Shown here in pieces: positions 9,160 through 19,637 of a DNA stretch of 35,585 nt (positions within the stretch are counted from its first letter, which is position 1; each line of letters starts with the position of its first letter). The translations under genes and the position numbers were made by a program. The stretch comes from Haplosporangium gracile (Eukaryota; Mortierellomycota; Mortierellomycetes; Mortierellales; Mortierellaceae). The DNA is taken from NCBI GenBank assembly GCA_015499985.1, contig JAAAUF010000404.1, positions 1-35,585 of the forward strand. The letters are read 5' to 3'. Below the pieces are notes generated by a model. That model saw only the letters and a list, made by a program, of their open reading frames with translations. It was not told where the DNA came from and did not search any database.

Positions 9160-12100
9160 CTATTTTTGACGGTGGTATCCGTTGCCGTTGTTGTAGGATC
9201 CATTGTGTCCTCCAACAGCTGCAGCGCCGGGCTGGTAATACTGTCCATTTTTGGCTCCTCCGACGGGATCCTTGTACTGCTTCTGTGTCGCAGCAGCATG
9301 GCCGACCTGTGCAATATCGCCCTGGGCTGCTTCCACCTCGGCCTCTGAAACGTCAAAGTCTCCCTCAGCTAACCTCTCCTCGCGTGTCGACTGTCGCTGA
9401 CGGAAGGGGATCTTGATTTGCATCGCTGTGACATCGTCCATCAGAGCCTCCTCATCATCATGACCCTGCATCTTGTAAGACAAATACCGCTCACGATCAT
9501 GCGCCGACATCTTGGCAAACGTCAGCTCTGTATCGACTCCCTCCAGAGGTGTCCTGATACGGGGTGAACCAGGAGCGGATCGAGGGTTGGGGATCTTGGG
9601 TCTCTGTTCCTGAAGCTGTAGCTGCTGTTGGGTTGCTTCATCTAGCCCGAAATAGTCGTCGTCGAACGAGTCTGGGTACGCTCTCCTGAGTGCAAGTTGA
9701 CGAGCCTTGATGTACTCAAGACCCATCCTCTTCCAATCCAAGAGATCGGACAAACGCTCTGTTCTGTTACGCTGGTTGATACGCTGACGACGCGACTTTT
9801 CACAGAACATCAACATCTGGTCCGCCAACTGCTGGATCGACTCCTCGACCGACTTCATCCTGCGGTCAACAATATAGATTCCGTACTCTGAAGAATCCAC
9901 AATGTTGTCGTCCATGAAGCATCCGAACCCAGACAGATTGGTTGTGATCGAGGGGACACCCATGACAGTGCACTCTGCGGGGGTATAACCCCAAGGCTCA
10001 TAATAGGAAGGGAAAACGCCGAGATGGCAACCGCGAACGAATTCCTCATAGTCAAGACCAAAGAGTGGATTGCTCGAGTTGAGGAACTCGGGGTGGAAGA
10101 CAATCTTGACACGGTCAGAGGGGTGATTGAACAATCCCAGACGACGCAATTGGTTCAAAACAGGATCCTTGTCGTCATCGGCCATGTTGTGCGTCACAAT
10201 GGGAGGGAGGGTCGATCTCTTCAGAGCGAATGTACGGCGCTTCAACAGAATCTGATCCTCGCTCGTCAAAAACTGTGTCGTGTTTACATCTCCTCCGCTA
10301 TGTGCCACAGTATGATGACTAGTTAGTGAAAATACATCACAATTTGAAACAATTCGTTAGCAACGAACGACGGTGCAGTAGGACATAGGTTCTTACCGAG
10401 AGGCCTTCTCAAAGAGGCGGGTTTCCATACGCTTGGCAATATCGTGGACAGTCTCCTTGAGCTGCTTGACTACAGCCTGTCCCTTCAAGGTCTCGACTGT
10501 AAACGAATGCGTCTCAGCAGGGGTGATGATAAACGCGACAACCGTCATTGGCGAGTTGCATGCCTTCAACTTCTCATTCAGACCTATTTTTTTTTTTTTT
10601 TTTTTTTGTAAAAAAAGGGATATTTTCTGAGTAACGAGTAACCTAGCGCAACCATTGAGGTCATCGCTCATATTTCATTGAAAAAAACTCCCCAACAGAG
10701 CACACGCACACACTCATTGCCACTCCTGTTCGGATTATGAGCACTCCTTAGCCGTGAAATACTGGGCATTCACAAATGCCATCATTTCCGCCCAACAACC
10801 ACATACCTCTGCTTCACCCTCTCCGCAAAAACATAAAAAAGGAGTTTCAATTTGACCCACCACTTCAGGCCAAAAGCAACCCACAAACGCCGATCCAAGA
10901 TTTGTGAGCAGGGAAAGACAATGAGCCCCTCTCATTCTCCTCATTCTCTTCTCTTCAGCATGGCGGATACTTACGTTGAAGGGACTCGATAAACATGTCC
11001 AGACCCTTGTTGCGGTACTCGTATCGTCCAGCAGTGAAAAAGTACAGGGTGTTCTCTAGATCGAAATCATAATGGCCGTAAAAGTGACCTCGGACAAAGT
11101 CGTGAATGCGATCCTTGGACACTGCGTGCAAGTTTTGGAACTCGTGCATTGCTGAGAACTTGACGACGTTGAGTCCATTGGGCAACACACCATCTATTTA
11201 TCATTATGAGAGATTACGAGCATGTGTTAGACAAAAGAGCAAGGTTAGCGTCTTCTAAAATAAAAAATATCTCGGTCCCACGTCAGTTCCAGATCCACCT
11301 TCCGTCAGCCCGGTATCTTCTTTCTTTTTTTCTTCATCGATCAATTTCTCTTAAAGAAAGTACCAGGCGGATCAGATCATACGATACATACCTGGCTTCC
11401 TCTTCAACAAATGCTCGGCTTCGTAAGCGGTGATATGAGAGACCGTGGTAAAGACATCGCAGCAGTGAGTAGCAGCACGTTCGATGCAGTATCGGTGGTA
11501 GATGCCACGTTTGCCAGCCTCGTGGTCGACGTCAAAGTTCCTGAGATTGTTGTAAAAGTCGACGGATCCAGCACAAAGGTAACGTCCGAGCAAGGTAGCG
11601 TGGGTGGTGAAGATGGTGGTGACGTCGATATGACGCTTGCGGCAGAGGGCAATGCCCACACCTGCGAGCCATTCGTGGAAGTGGGCAATAATTGCCGCCT
11701 TTTTCTCGTGTGCAACAAACTACAGAACACCATGATGAAGGAAAAGTGTCAAAGAGGCCATGATTAGTCTTGGTATAGGCTTTTGTTGTTTGTTGTTATG
11801 CTATTTCGCTTTTCATTGACCCAAGGACGATCTAAGGACAGAAGACTATCACAAAGGATACCCCTCGATTCGATTAGTGCGCATGAACGAACCAAACAAA
11901 TAAGGTCCACACTCTCACTTTGATCTGCGATAAGACTTGTTGAATGCATTGTTTTTGAGCATCGCAATAGTCCATGTCCGTCCATCGTCGTGCATTGGTT
12001 TCCCAGTCATAACCTGTGTTCGTGTCTGTTCTGTTTGCTCGTCCGCCTGTTGACGGTGGCTCTGGAGAACAGTGGTTGTTCGTTATACGCCTTCCCTTTC

Positions 12101-13567
12101 TTCCTTACCCCTTTTTTTTCACTCGTTGTCATTATGGATTATAGTCGTTTTTTTTTTCCCCCGCCATTACTGCTCGCTCTGTTGGGCGAGCATTGTAAGT
12201 TTCCCTCTTGTTTTCTTTTGTCCTCTTGGAAGTCCCCTGACTGATTGATTGATGTACGCGCGATAATTTGAGTTGGGGGGAAAGACAAAGCACTTTCCGT
12301 TTTCTCTTTACGTCCCATTCGCTCTTAAATTCTACTTTCTTCCCCCTTGTTTGTCCCCTCTTCATCCCGGATGAGGAAATCTGGAAAGTTGAATTTTCAC
12401 CAATTGTCACCAAAAGAACGAAGAGTGGAAAAATAATCTTTGACCTCGTTTTGAAGCACCTTGACCCTGTGTTGTGTATTGCGACAACAGACATAACGAG
12501 ATGTCTGAGCCGAGAGAGCGAGAAATGTGAATAGTTGGGGGGGGGGGGGGGGGGGCAATGGACATGGGCATATCCGAAGCAAATGCTGATTTCTCACGAT
12601 GGTAAATCCCTTGGTCTGGCTGTTTCCTTCTCTGTTCTCTACTTTTTTTTCTTTTATCTTTGCTTGTATCCCTCTTATTATTCCAGCATCCATTACTGTC
12701 CACGTTCTGCGTTCTTTTCACCCTCAGCCTTTCTACATTTTAGCTCTGCAAGCCCTTTTTTCACGTTGTATCTGCTTTTTGTCTTGTCCTCTGCTCCCTA
12801 CACTCTCCTTTCATTCATGTTGACAATCCATGAGCGTATTTAGCCCTTGTCTCTTTTGATGGTGCTAATAATGGATCGTCCATGCCTGCATGGAGCAAGG
12901 TTCTGACTGATGGAAAGATAGAATAGGCGTGTGATTGGAATAAAAAAGCCTTCTTTGTAAATAAGAAAACAAGAAAAAGAAGAGCTTACCTCGCCGAGGA
13001 ACCAGGCAACGAGGTATCCAAAGAGAATAGCCTCGTTAGTCTCATGATCGTTAGGTGGCGAGGGAATACCAGCGACGTTCCAGAGATCGCCTTTCCATTC
13101 GTCGAGCTTGTGGTAGACAGAGCCGGTGTCGAAGAGGAGAACCTTGGGAGCACCTTCGATCAGCCAGCGACCGTAGAGGAACTTGACACCGCGCTCCTTC
13201 ATAGACTCGAGGGTGAGTCTGAGCTCGGGGGTGTCGGGCTCGAGAGTTTCAACCTCCAAGGGAGCTGTCTTGTAGGACAGAGGTCCGATCATGGTGTACC
13301 TGTCTCCGTATTCATGGCACGTCACCGGAGCCTTTGACTTTAACACCGTGTAGATTCCTCCAACTACATTACATTCACAGGGCGAGAGAGAGAGAGTGAG
13401 AGAAAGAAAGAGAGAACGAAGCAAAGAATGAGTCTTTATTGTTGGCCGCGTTCGTGAATGACAAGCAAGAATGAGAGCCTCTTTAGTGTTTGTCAATTAC
13501 CCTTGTTGGCGACTTCCCATGCGATTTCAAAGAGAAGGGGTTTGTGGACATTGCGCTGCGTTGCCAT
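9160..13567 (-). CDS. GSY1: Glycogen synthase (GT3 family)
   Basis: Six exons (13567-13501, 13363-12990, 11719-11392, 11193-10975, 10583-10397, 10297-9160), all phase-consistent, give 770 aa. It elongates glycogen from UDP-glucose in the cytosol. Seen: the N-terminal EVANKVGGIYTV site, [20 protein letters not shown], and the catalytic E-x7-E pair in [12 protein letters not shown] (about E492 and E500). An Arg cluster ([10 protein letters not shown]) matches the glucose-6-phosphate switch of eukaryotic synthases. Near the C-terminus [12 protein letters not shown] resembles the inhibitory phosphorylation region of yeast Gsy2. The tail is Gly/Asn/Gln-rich and longer than in yeast (705 aa). Odd: the second intron is 1,270 bp and holds a G19 run, and the fourth intron ends in A21-TAG. 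The start ATG is supported by [10 protein letters not shown]. The symbol follows the yeast family name. Very sure. Confidence 0.97.
10587..10607. repeat. T21 homopolymer directly at a glycogen synthase 3' splice site
   Basis: Twenty-one T on the top strand. In the transcript this is A21 followed at once by the TAG acceptor of intron 4 (10584-10974). Confidence 0.9.
11720..12989 (-). other. 1.27-kb intron 2 of glycogen synthase
   Basis: It is bounded by GTAAGC (12989 downward) and TAG (11720), and joins FLGE to FVAHEKK in phase. Most introns in this window are about 75-280 bp. Inside are a G19 run on the top strand (12537-12555), T/C-rich blocks and a 16-bp hairpin (12879-12894). No open frame that looks like a protein is visible. 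Confidence 0.9.
12537..12555. repeat. G19 homopolymer
   Basis: Nineteen consecutive G on the top strand, so C19 in the glycogen synthase pre-mRNA. Its length may vary or be mis-assembled. Confidence 0.9.
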
Positions 13568-13705
13568 GATGTGTATATGACTTTGGTTGTATGCTGGGGT
13601 AGGTGAGGGTGGGAGAAAAGAGAAGAAAAAAGAAGGCCAAGAAAGAGAGAAAGAAATAAGGGTCGAGTTGAGCGAGAGGAGGAAAGAGGGAAGAGGATTA
13701 AGAAG

Positions 13706-13716
13706 AGGAAGAAGAG

Positions 13717-13748
<32 letters not shown>

Positions 13749-13756
13749 AGAAAAAA
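13706..13756. repeat. (GAA/GGAAGAA)n purine microsatellite
   Basis: Runs of GAAGAGGAA pass into pure GAAGAA repeats, upstream of the glycogen synthase start codon on the opposite strand. Confidence 0.8.
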
Positions 13757-14433
13757 GAGACGTGATTTTTATTTTGCCTCGACCACAGGTCAACAAAGCG
13801 AGCGAGAAAGGATCGTATATGTTTGTTGGTAGCCGATGCATTCGATTATGATGATAGTCGTCATCTCTCTGGCAATCGCTCGTATCGTTATCTCTTCCTT
13901 TGGAGTTTCCTCACTCGTTCTTGCCCATTTTCACAATAGCTCCCATTGCTCTTTCCTCCCTTCTGCTCCTCACTCCTTCTATTCGCACACATAAGGAATA
14001 GCTCGACTGGCTTGGGCCACCTTGTCACATCACCTTGCATCGTTCCTTCTTTTGTTTGTTCTCTTCAGACAAGGAGAAAAAGGGCATGTTCGGCGTCAAA
14101 TATGATAAAATAAAATTTCCCATTATTTTTTTTATTTTTTAATTGTCTTTGCTTCTTGTCAATCCAATATCTCTTCATCTTCTTTACTTCATACTCTTAT
14201 GTTACGTCCATTCCCCATCAAACGTCTTTCATCCGATTGGTGCCTTTTTATTTCTACAGCAACTCCCCTGCCTTGTCGTTGTAAACATGTTGCGCTGCGT
14301 GTCAAACTCATTGGTTTTCTATATTAACACAGACGATTTTGTCAAGGACACACAACACGTATAACAAAAGTGCAAAGCAAGAAAAGTTGTTTTCTCCATC
14401 CCCTTGCACGTCGAGGGACTCCGAAAGTCTTTT

Positions 14434-14443
14434 NNNNNNNNNN
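14434..14443. other. Assembly gap, 10 N
   Basis: Ten undetermined bases. The round number suggests a scaffold join of unknown true size. Confidence 0.98.
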
Positions 14444-15101
14444 TTTACGCGAAAGCACAAGAAACGACCGAATAAGCATCGACGCGTGAGGTTTCTCTTG
14501 CTCCTCTCTCTAACTGACTAATGGTTTGGTCAATTAAAAAAACACTTATTTCCTTGCTCATCCGTTACTTCCGATGCAGTATAATTGTTAAGGGTGGCCA
14601 TACTTAACCGGATTAGCCACCGATGTTTAATCGCGCTATTGTTGCGCTGTTGTTGAATGTCCGTTGGGATAAAATATCTGAGCTTTCGTCTTGCCAGATA
14701 CTTCGGAGCCGTATCCATGGCGTGTTGCTGACCATTGCGCTTCATTTTCTCACTTTCAAGTGAAAGGAATAGGGACGAATGAGGCAAGGAAGGGAGAGAA
14801 TAGCGGCCGACAACCATGATCATGATGAAAGTAAGGTGGCAAAAGTAGCTGAGAGGTCAAGGAGATATGGAACCGATGGCAAATCAACAGAAAAAAAGAC
14901 AGCAATAGGACAAAGAGAGAGCCGCCTGGATGTTGGTGCTCTCAGAAAGCACACTCATTTCATGAAACTCTACTCATATTTTCTTTTCTTTTTTTTTTAA
15001 ATCTGCTTTTTACACTGGAGGGGAAGGGTATGGGGTTCGAAAATAAACAACCGACTAGACCTCTTTTATTGTATGAATAGATTGACCGAACGACTAACGA
15101 A

Positions 15102-15103
<2 letters not shown>

Positions 15104-15140
<37 letters not shown>
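15104..15140. repeat. (CT)18 microsatellite
   Basis: A pure CT dinucleotide run of 37 bases in the spacer upstream of Rac. Confidence 0.95.
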
Positions 15141-15142
<2 letters not shown>

Positions 15143-16261
15143 GTCCATGTCCTCACCAATGCCGTTTTGGGGAATAAGTGCTAAATCAAATCAAACCCGC
15201 GATGAAAACCGGGCAAAATAAATAGCAGAAAAAAAAAAAGAGATATGAACACAGAAAACAACAGGGAGGAAAGCTATTATTGTCGAGAGCGTTTTTTCGT
15301 TCGTATTAGTCAACCAAACAACAACAAAGTTACGCTTGTCTTTATATTAATACACGCACGCACACTCACACACACGCACACATGAACATGAACATGAGCA
15401 TAAATACTATTATCCTTCAAGCGAGGAGGACGAGAACGATATGATAAAGTGAGAAGAGACAAGGAAGAGCAAGAGAATAATGACCAGAGAAAGAGGCATG
15501 CAAGGTTTGAATGAACAAAATAATAATAAATTGAGCCATTTGTTTGATAAACCATGCGATGCCATGCGATGCGATGCCAATGTCTAAGCATATTCAAATA
15601 ATACAATGGCTTTTGATCGTGGGTGCAAATATTCAATGCTCTCGTATGCTTTCGATCGTAATTAGATATTTGTATGAATGTCGCATGGTTTGACTTTTTG
15701 CTTTCAACACCACAGGGTTCAACAATAACGAGCCTTCGTCTGTAGACTATTATTACAATTCATCTCGTTTTTGCGGAAGAAGAGATACATAATTCCAACT
15801 GCAACAAAGACGAGAAAAGCACGGTCACCACTAAAAACGACAAACAATGAACCATCCAACGAAGGACAGACCAAGCGAGCTAACAGAGGATGAAGGAGAG
15901 AGAAAGAGAGAGATGGTGGCTGACTACTATTTGGGAAAGGGTACATTTGTCTGCCAGCTGTTTATCATTTGGTCCAGTCCAGTGGCAAAACCAAGAAAGA
16001 AAAAATAATAAAATGAAAATGAAAATGAGATTGAAGATGGCGAGTGGCGAGTGAACAAGAAGAGGGCACGTCCAAGGGACGGACGACTAGGGCGACGACG
16101 AGTACACGAACTGTCGTTGTTATTCTCGCTCTTTTTTTTCACTCAGTAAACTAGCATCCCAGTAAATAAAATATAAACTTTTCCTATTCTTTTGTCCCTC
16201 TTGTCCCCTCAATTTCATTTTCCTCAGACGGAGAGAGAAACCAAATCCGACCTCGTCGCCT

Positions 16262-16400
16262 TTTTTTATTTTTTCCCCTCTCCTTTGCCTTTCCTCCCTT
16301 TTCCTTTTTTTTTCCTTTTTTTTCTCTCCCTCGTCTTCTTCCTTCTTTTCTTTCTTTTTTTTTTTTTTTCTTTTCGTTTTTCTTCTTCACTTCACTCTTC
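16262..16400 (+). promoter_or_regulatory. Pyrimidine-rich block upstream of Rac start
   Basis: About 140 bases are almost only C and T and end about 80 bases before the Rac ATG. CT-rich tracts near transcription starts are common in fungal genes. The role here is inferred from position and composition only. Confidence 0.4.
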
Positions 16401-16481
16401 ACTCTCGACCTCACCAGCTACTTTTTACATACACACCTCCTTCCCTCTTTTCTCTTTGTTCATTCAACTCACTTAACCAGC

Positions 16482-19051
16482 ATGCAAGCCATCAAGTGTG
16501 TCGTCGTCGGAGGTATATTTCTTTTCTTCCTTTCTTCCTTTACTCCTACCCAGCAACATCCTCCGTTCATCATCCACACACACACACACACACACACACA
16601 CTCAGCTATCATTGTCCTCGTTCATTCCTTATTCGTCTCACTTGCTCTGTCACAAACACACACATACACACACACTCAATCTCACACACTCACACACTTG
16701 TATCGGCCAACCAGCTGAAGAAGAACAGTCAATGCAGAAAAGACATAACGCCACCATCCCTGTGGTCCACTTATTCTCGCTCGCAACACATGTGCCACGG
16801 ATATCCACACGTCCTGTCTCATATACCTTGAACCAAATACCATATGCTAACGGCTTCTTTTGTCTCTCTCCCTCTCTTTCTCTCTCTCTGTCATATGATA
16901 TGAAATAGACGGTGCTGTCGGAAAGGTACCAACAAACAACCCTCGCTCTCAATTCAGCAAGATGATGATGACCCGACCTCACGTCAACCAGTCATTGAAT
17001 GCAGGAATAGAAAAAAGTCAAGTAGCACTGACGACTAACAACATCAAAAAACAATCAATTACTCTCAACAAAAAAAAAATATAGACTTGTCTCCTCATCA
17101 GTTACACCACCAACGCCTTCCCCGGCGAGTACATTCCCACCGTGTAAGTTGAATGGAATGATGACAGTTTACAAAACAACAGCATCACTGCAAAGCAGAA
17201 TGAGAATGCCGAAGAATAGTATGCCTTTTGGATGTTGACTTTAACGGTCCTCGTTCTCTAACCTTGTCCAAATCTTGCCTCTTACACGTCCATCCATGGT
17301 TAAACCAATCCCCGCTCTTTTCTCATTTTATCTATAAACAGCTTTGACAACTACTCGGCCAATGTCATGGTCGATGGAAAGCCCATCAACCTCGGTCTTT
17401 GGGATACCGCCGGACAGGAGGATTACGATCGTCTTCGCCCTCTCTCCTACCCCCAGACCGACGTCTTCCTCATCTGCTTCTCTCTCGTTTCTCCTCCTTC
17501 CTTCGAGAACGTTAAGACCAAGGTAACCATCTTACTTTTTTCCACATTCTTTTCACCTCCTCTTTTTTCTTTCTCTCCGCTCATTTTATGGGGTTTCTGG
17601 GTGAGGAACATTGGCTGCATGAAGGCAATGAAATGAAACGAACGAAGTCCAACTTGGTGTACGACCACGAGGGAAAAAGGCTGGAAGAGCCATGAAAATG
17701 ACCAAAGAGATAAAGAGGCGACAAGAAGTATGAAGTGTACGACCACGAGGAAAGAGGGCAAAAGGAAGTATGAAAAAGCAAATATTACTTCGTGCAACCC
17801 TTCTCCTCTCTCCCTCGATGAGCCCTTTTTTCCTTTTCATTTGGGCTTTGTTTGCCATTAGAGGAAAAAAGGGAACAAGAAATAAGCAGATGGAACTGGA
17901 CAAGGGAACAGGAGACAGGAGACAGGAGACAGGACGCAGGATGCTAGGGCAGATAATTGAGCGAGATGGTGCTATGAAAGATCGTTCGCCGTCGTATTGC
18001 TATTTTTCTTTTTTCATGCTAGTCCCAAGCGTTGCTGTTGTTATTTCTTTGTGCTCACAGCTCAAATTTGTCCGACAGACAGACAGCGTCGCGATAGGAC
18101 ACAGTACAGTGGACAACGGGAAAAGGGCCGACAGTATTATGGCAAAGGCACAAAAAAAAGCAAAAACAACAACGCATGGAGTTGGCACAGCAAAAGGCTT
18201 GAGAAGAAAAAAAGGTCGTTCAGTTTGATCTCTTTGTTTTCGCTCTCAGGCTTGCTGTCAACAGTCGATTGCTTGAGCACATTAGCCAAAGGAGAATTGG
18301 GGATATCAGGAGACAATGGCATAATTCGTTTCATCTTTTGGACCGACAAACACTCCTACACAACAACAAAGAGATAGATGAACGACAACAGCAGGACAAA
18401 CTCGATTGACAATGGAGGAATAGCAAGGACGGAGAAACAAAGTTGAAAAGAGTGCTTCGTAGCTCTAGGGGAAAACGGGGGTTTCGATACACATGCAAGT
18501 GGTCCGGGAGTTAGGGGGATTAAAAAGAGACTTACGGACTGCAAGCAGCTGCAGGACTGGACTAGGCGTGGGGAACTGGACTGGACTTACATTGCATTGG
18601 TCCGGGGCACAGCAATGCGCCTTTGTCCAACAACCCCACATCGTTACCCCATCCTACTCTCCCCTATTGAATGACCCCCCTTCTTCTGCCAGTAGACAGC
18701 AAACCCATCCCATCTACAATTGGCAATCGATATTAACCACATCCTTTTTATGTAAAATAGTGGAATCCCGAGATTAGCCATCACGCTCCCAACATCCCTA
18801 CGATTCTTGTCGGCACCAAGTTGGATTTGCGCGAGGAGAAAGAGACTTTGGACAAGTTGCGCGAAAAGCGTATGATGCCCATCACATACCCTCAGGGTCT
18901 TCAGATGGCCAAGGAGATCTCTGCCGTCCGCTACCTTGAGTGCTCGGCCTTGACCCAGAAGGGCCTCAAGAACGTCTTTGATGAGGCCATCCGTGCCGTC
19001 CTCTGCCCTGTTCAGCCCACAAGAAAGTCCAAGAAGTGCCTCATCCTCTAA
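16482..19051 (+). CDS. RAC1: Rac-family Rho GTPase
   Basis: Five exons (16482-16512, 16909-16925, 17085-17143, 17342-17522, 18761-19051) give exactly 192 aa, the length of Rac1. Rac is a membrane-anchored GTP switch that controls actin, polarised growth and NADPH oxidase. Seen: P-loop GDGAVGKT, switch I TVFDNYSA, switch [32 protein letters not shown] and a C-terminal basic stretch RKSKK before CLIL, a CaaX box expected to be geranylgeranylated. The Trp in LGLWDTAGQ and [12 protein letters not shown] favour Rac over Cdc42. Odd: exon 2 is only 17 nt and carries most of the P-loop; the last intron is 1,238 bp. Intron 1 contains a (CA)13 run. Very sure. Confidence 0.97.
16575..16600. repeat. (CA)13 microsatellite in Rac intron 1
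   Basis: A pure CA run, followed at 16654-16700 by a second, interrupted CA-rich stretch in the same intron. Confidence 0.92.
17657..17750. repeat. Direct repeat in Rac intron 4, 78-bp spacing
   Basis: The 16-mer GTGTACGACCACGAGG occurs at 17657-17672 and 17735-17750. A related AAGTATGAA follows near 17727 and 17766, which suggests an old partial tandem duplication. Confidence 0.8.
17909..17940. repeat. 7-bp ACAGGAG tandem repeat
   Basis: About four copies of a 7-bp unit (ACAGGAG) lie in Rac intron 4, the last one diverged. Confidence 0.75.
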
Positions 19052-19637
19052 GTGTGGAGCGTTTGCGGCCATTTTTTCTTCTTTTTCAATACTATATATC
19101 CATTTCTAAAAAACATATTCTTTTTCTGTTCTTTTTTTCTCCTCCGTTAATGATATGTGAGTCCGTGAATGCTGGTTCGTCCTCTGAAGAAGGATGATGG
19201 GCAAAGTCGCGGCTCCTCACACACACCTCTTTCTTACCTCCTCTTCGCTTCTCTCTCTCTCTCTCTCTTTTCTCGTTGTCTTACCTTTCTACAACTAAAT
19301 ACAGTTTGATACAAATCTTGATCGACACACCCTTCGTGATCCCTTGGCCTCTTGATCCCATGGACCATCTTGACTTTTTTGACCGAATGACCTCATAAGC
19401 CCTTTTTCACCGACTGACCCTTTTTTTCGTCCCTTATTGTCCGATGGACGTGTCGACCGATGCACCAATTGAAAAAGAAGCGAAAAGATGGAATAATAAA
19501 CAATCGGATATGCCCGAACGACTCGATCATCATTGCAACAAAGGCGTCGTGTGCAACAAACACCCTTTTAGTTGTTGCTGTGATAATAAGTTTACAAGTG
19601 TATTTTAGCGGTATAAAGAAAGAAAGCGGGAAAAGAA
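19052..19637. other. Convergent intergenic spacer, Rac and NRDE gene 3' ends
   Basis: About 590 bp between two convergent genes. It contains a T-rich segment with TACTATATATCC near 19090 and a (CT)n run near 19250. No gene seen. Confidence 0.6.

Larger units (their letters stand above)
13568..16481. other. Divergent spacer between glycogen synthase and Rac, with N gap
   Basis: About 2.9 kb separates the two divergent start codons, so both promoters should lie here. It holds a purine-rich (GAA)n block (about 13706-13756), the 10-N gap (14434-14443), a (CT)18 run (15104-15140), a dimeric GCGATGC-like repeat near 15556, and a strong pyrimidine block (16262-16400) just upstream of the Rac ATG, a common feature of fungal leaders. 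I see no convincing gene. A 97-codon frame at 14530-14823 (-) is not supported by any motif. Confidence 0.6.

Noticed and set aside
12879..12894. Perfect inverted repeat TCCATGC-CT-GCATGGA as a possible snoRNA or terminator stem
   Set aside because: The stem is only 7 bp, the box-like motifs around it are imperfect and too close together, and it lies inside a long intron.
14530..14823. 97-codon minus-strand frame next to the N gap
   Set aside because: No recognisable motif, no splice partners and A/T-rich composition like the surrounding spacer.
15960..16420. Lys/Glu-rich minus-strand frames upstream of Rac
   Set aside because: They are shadows of the pyrimidine-rich Rac leader.
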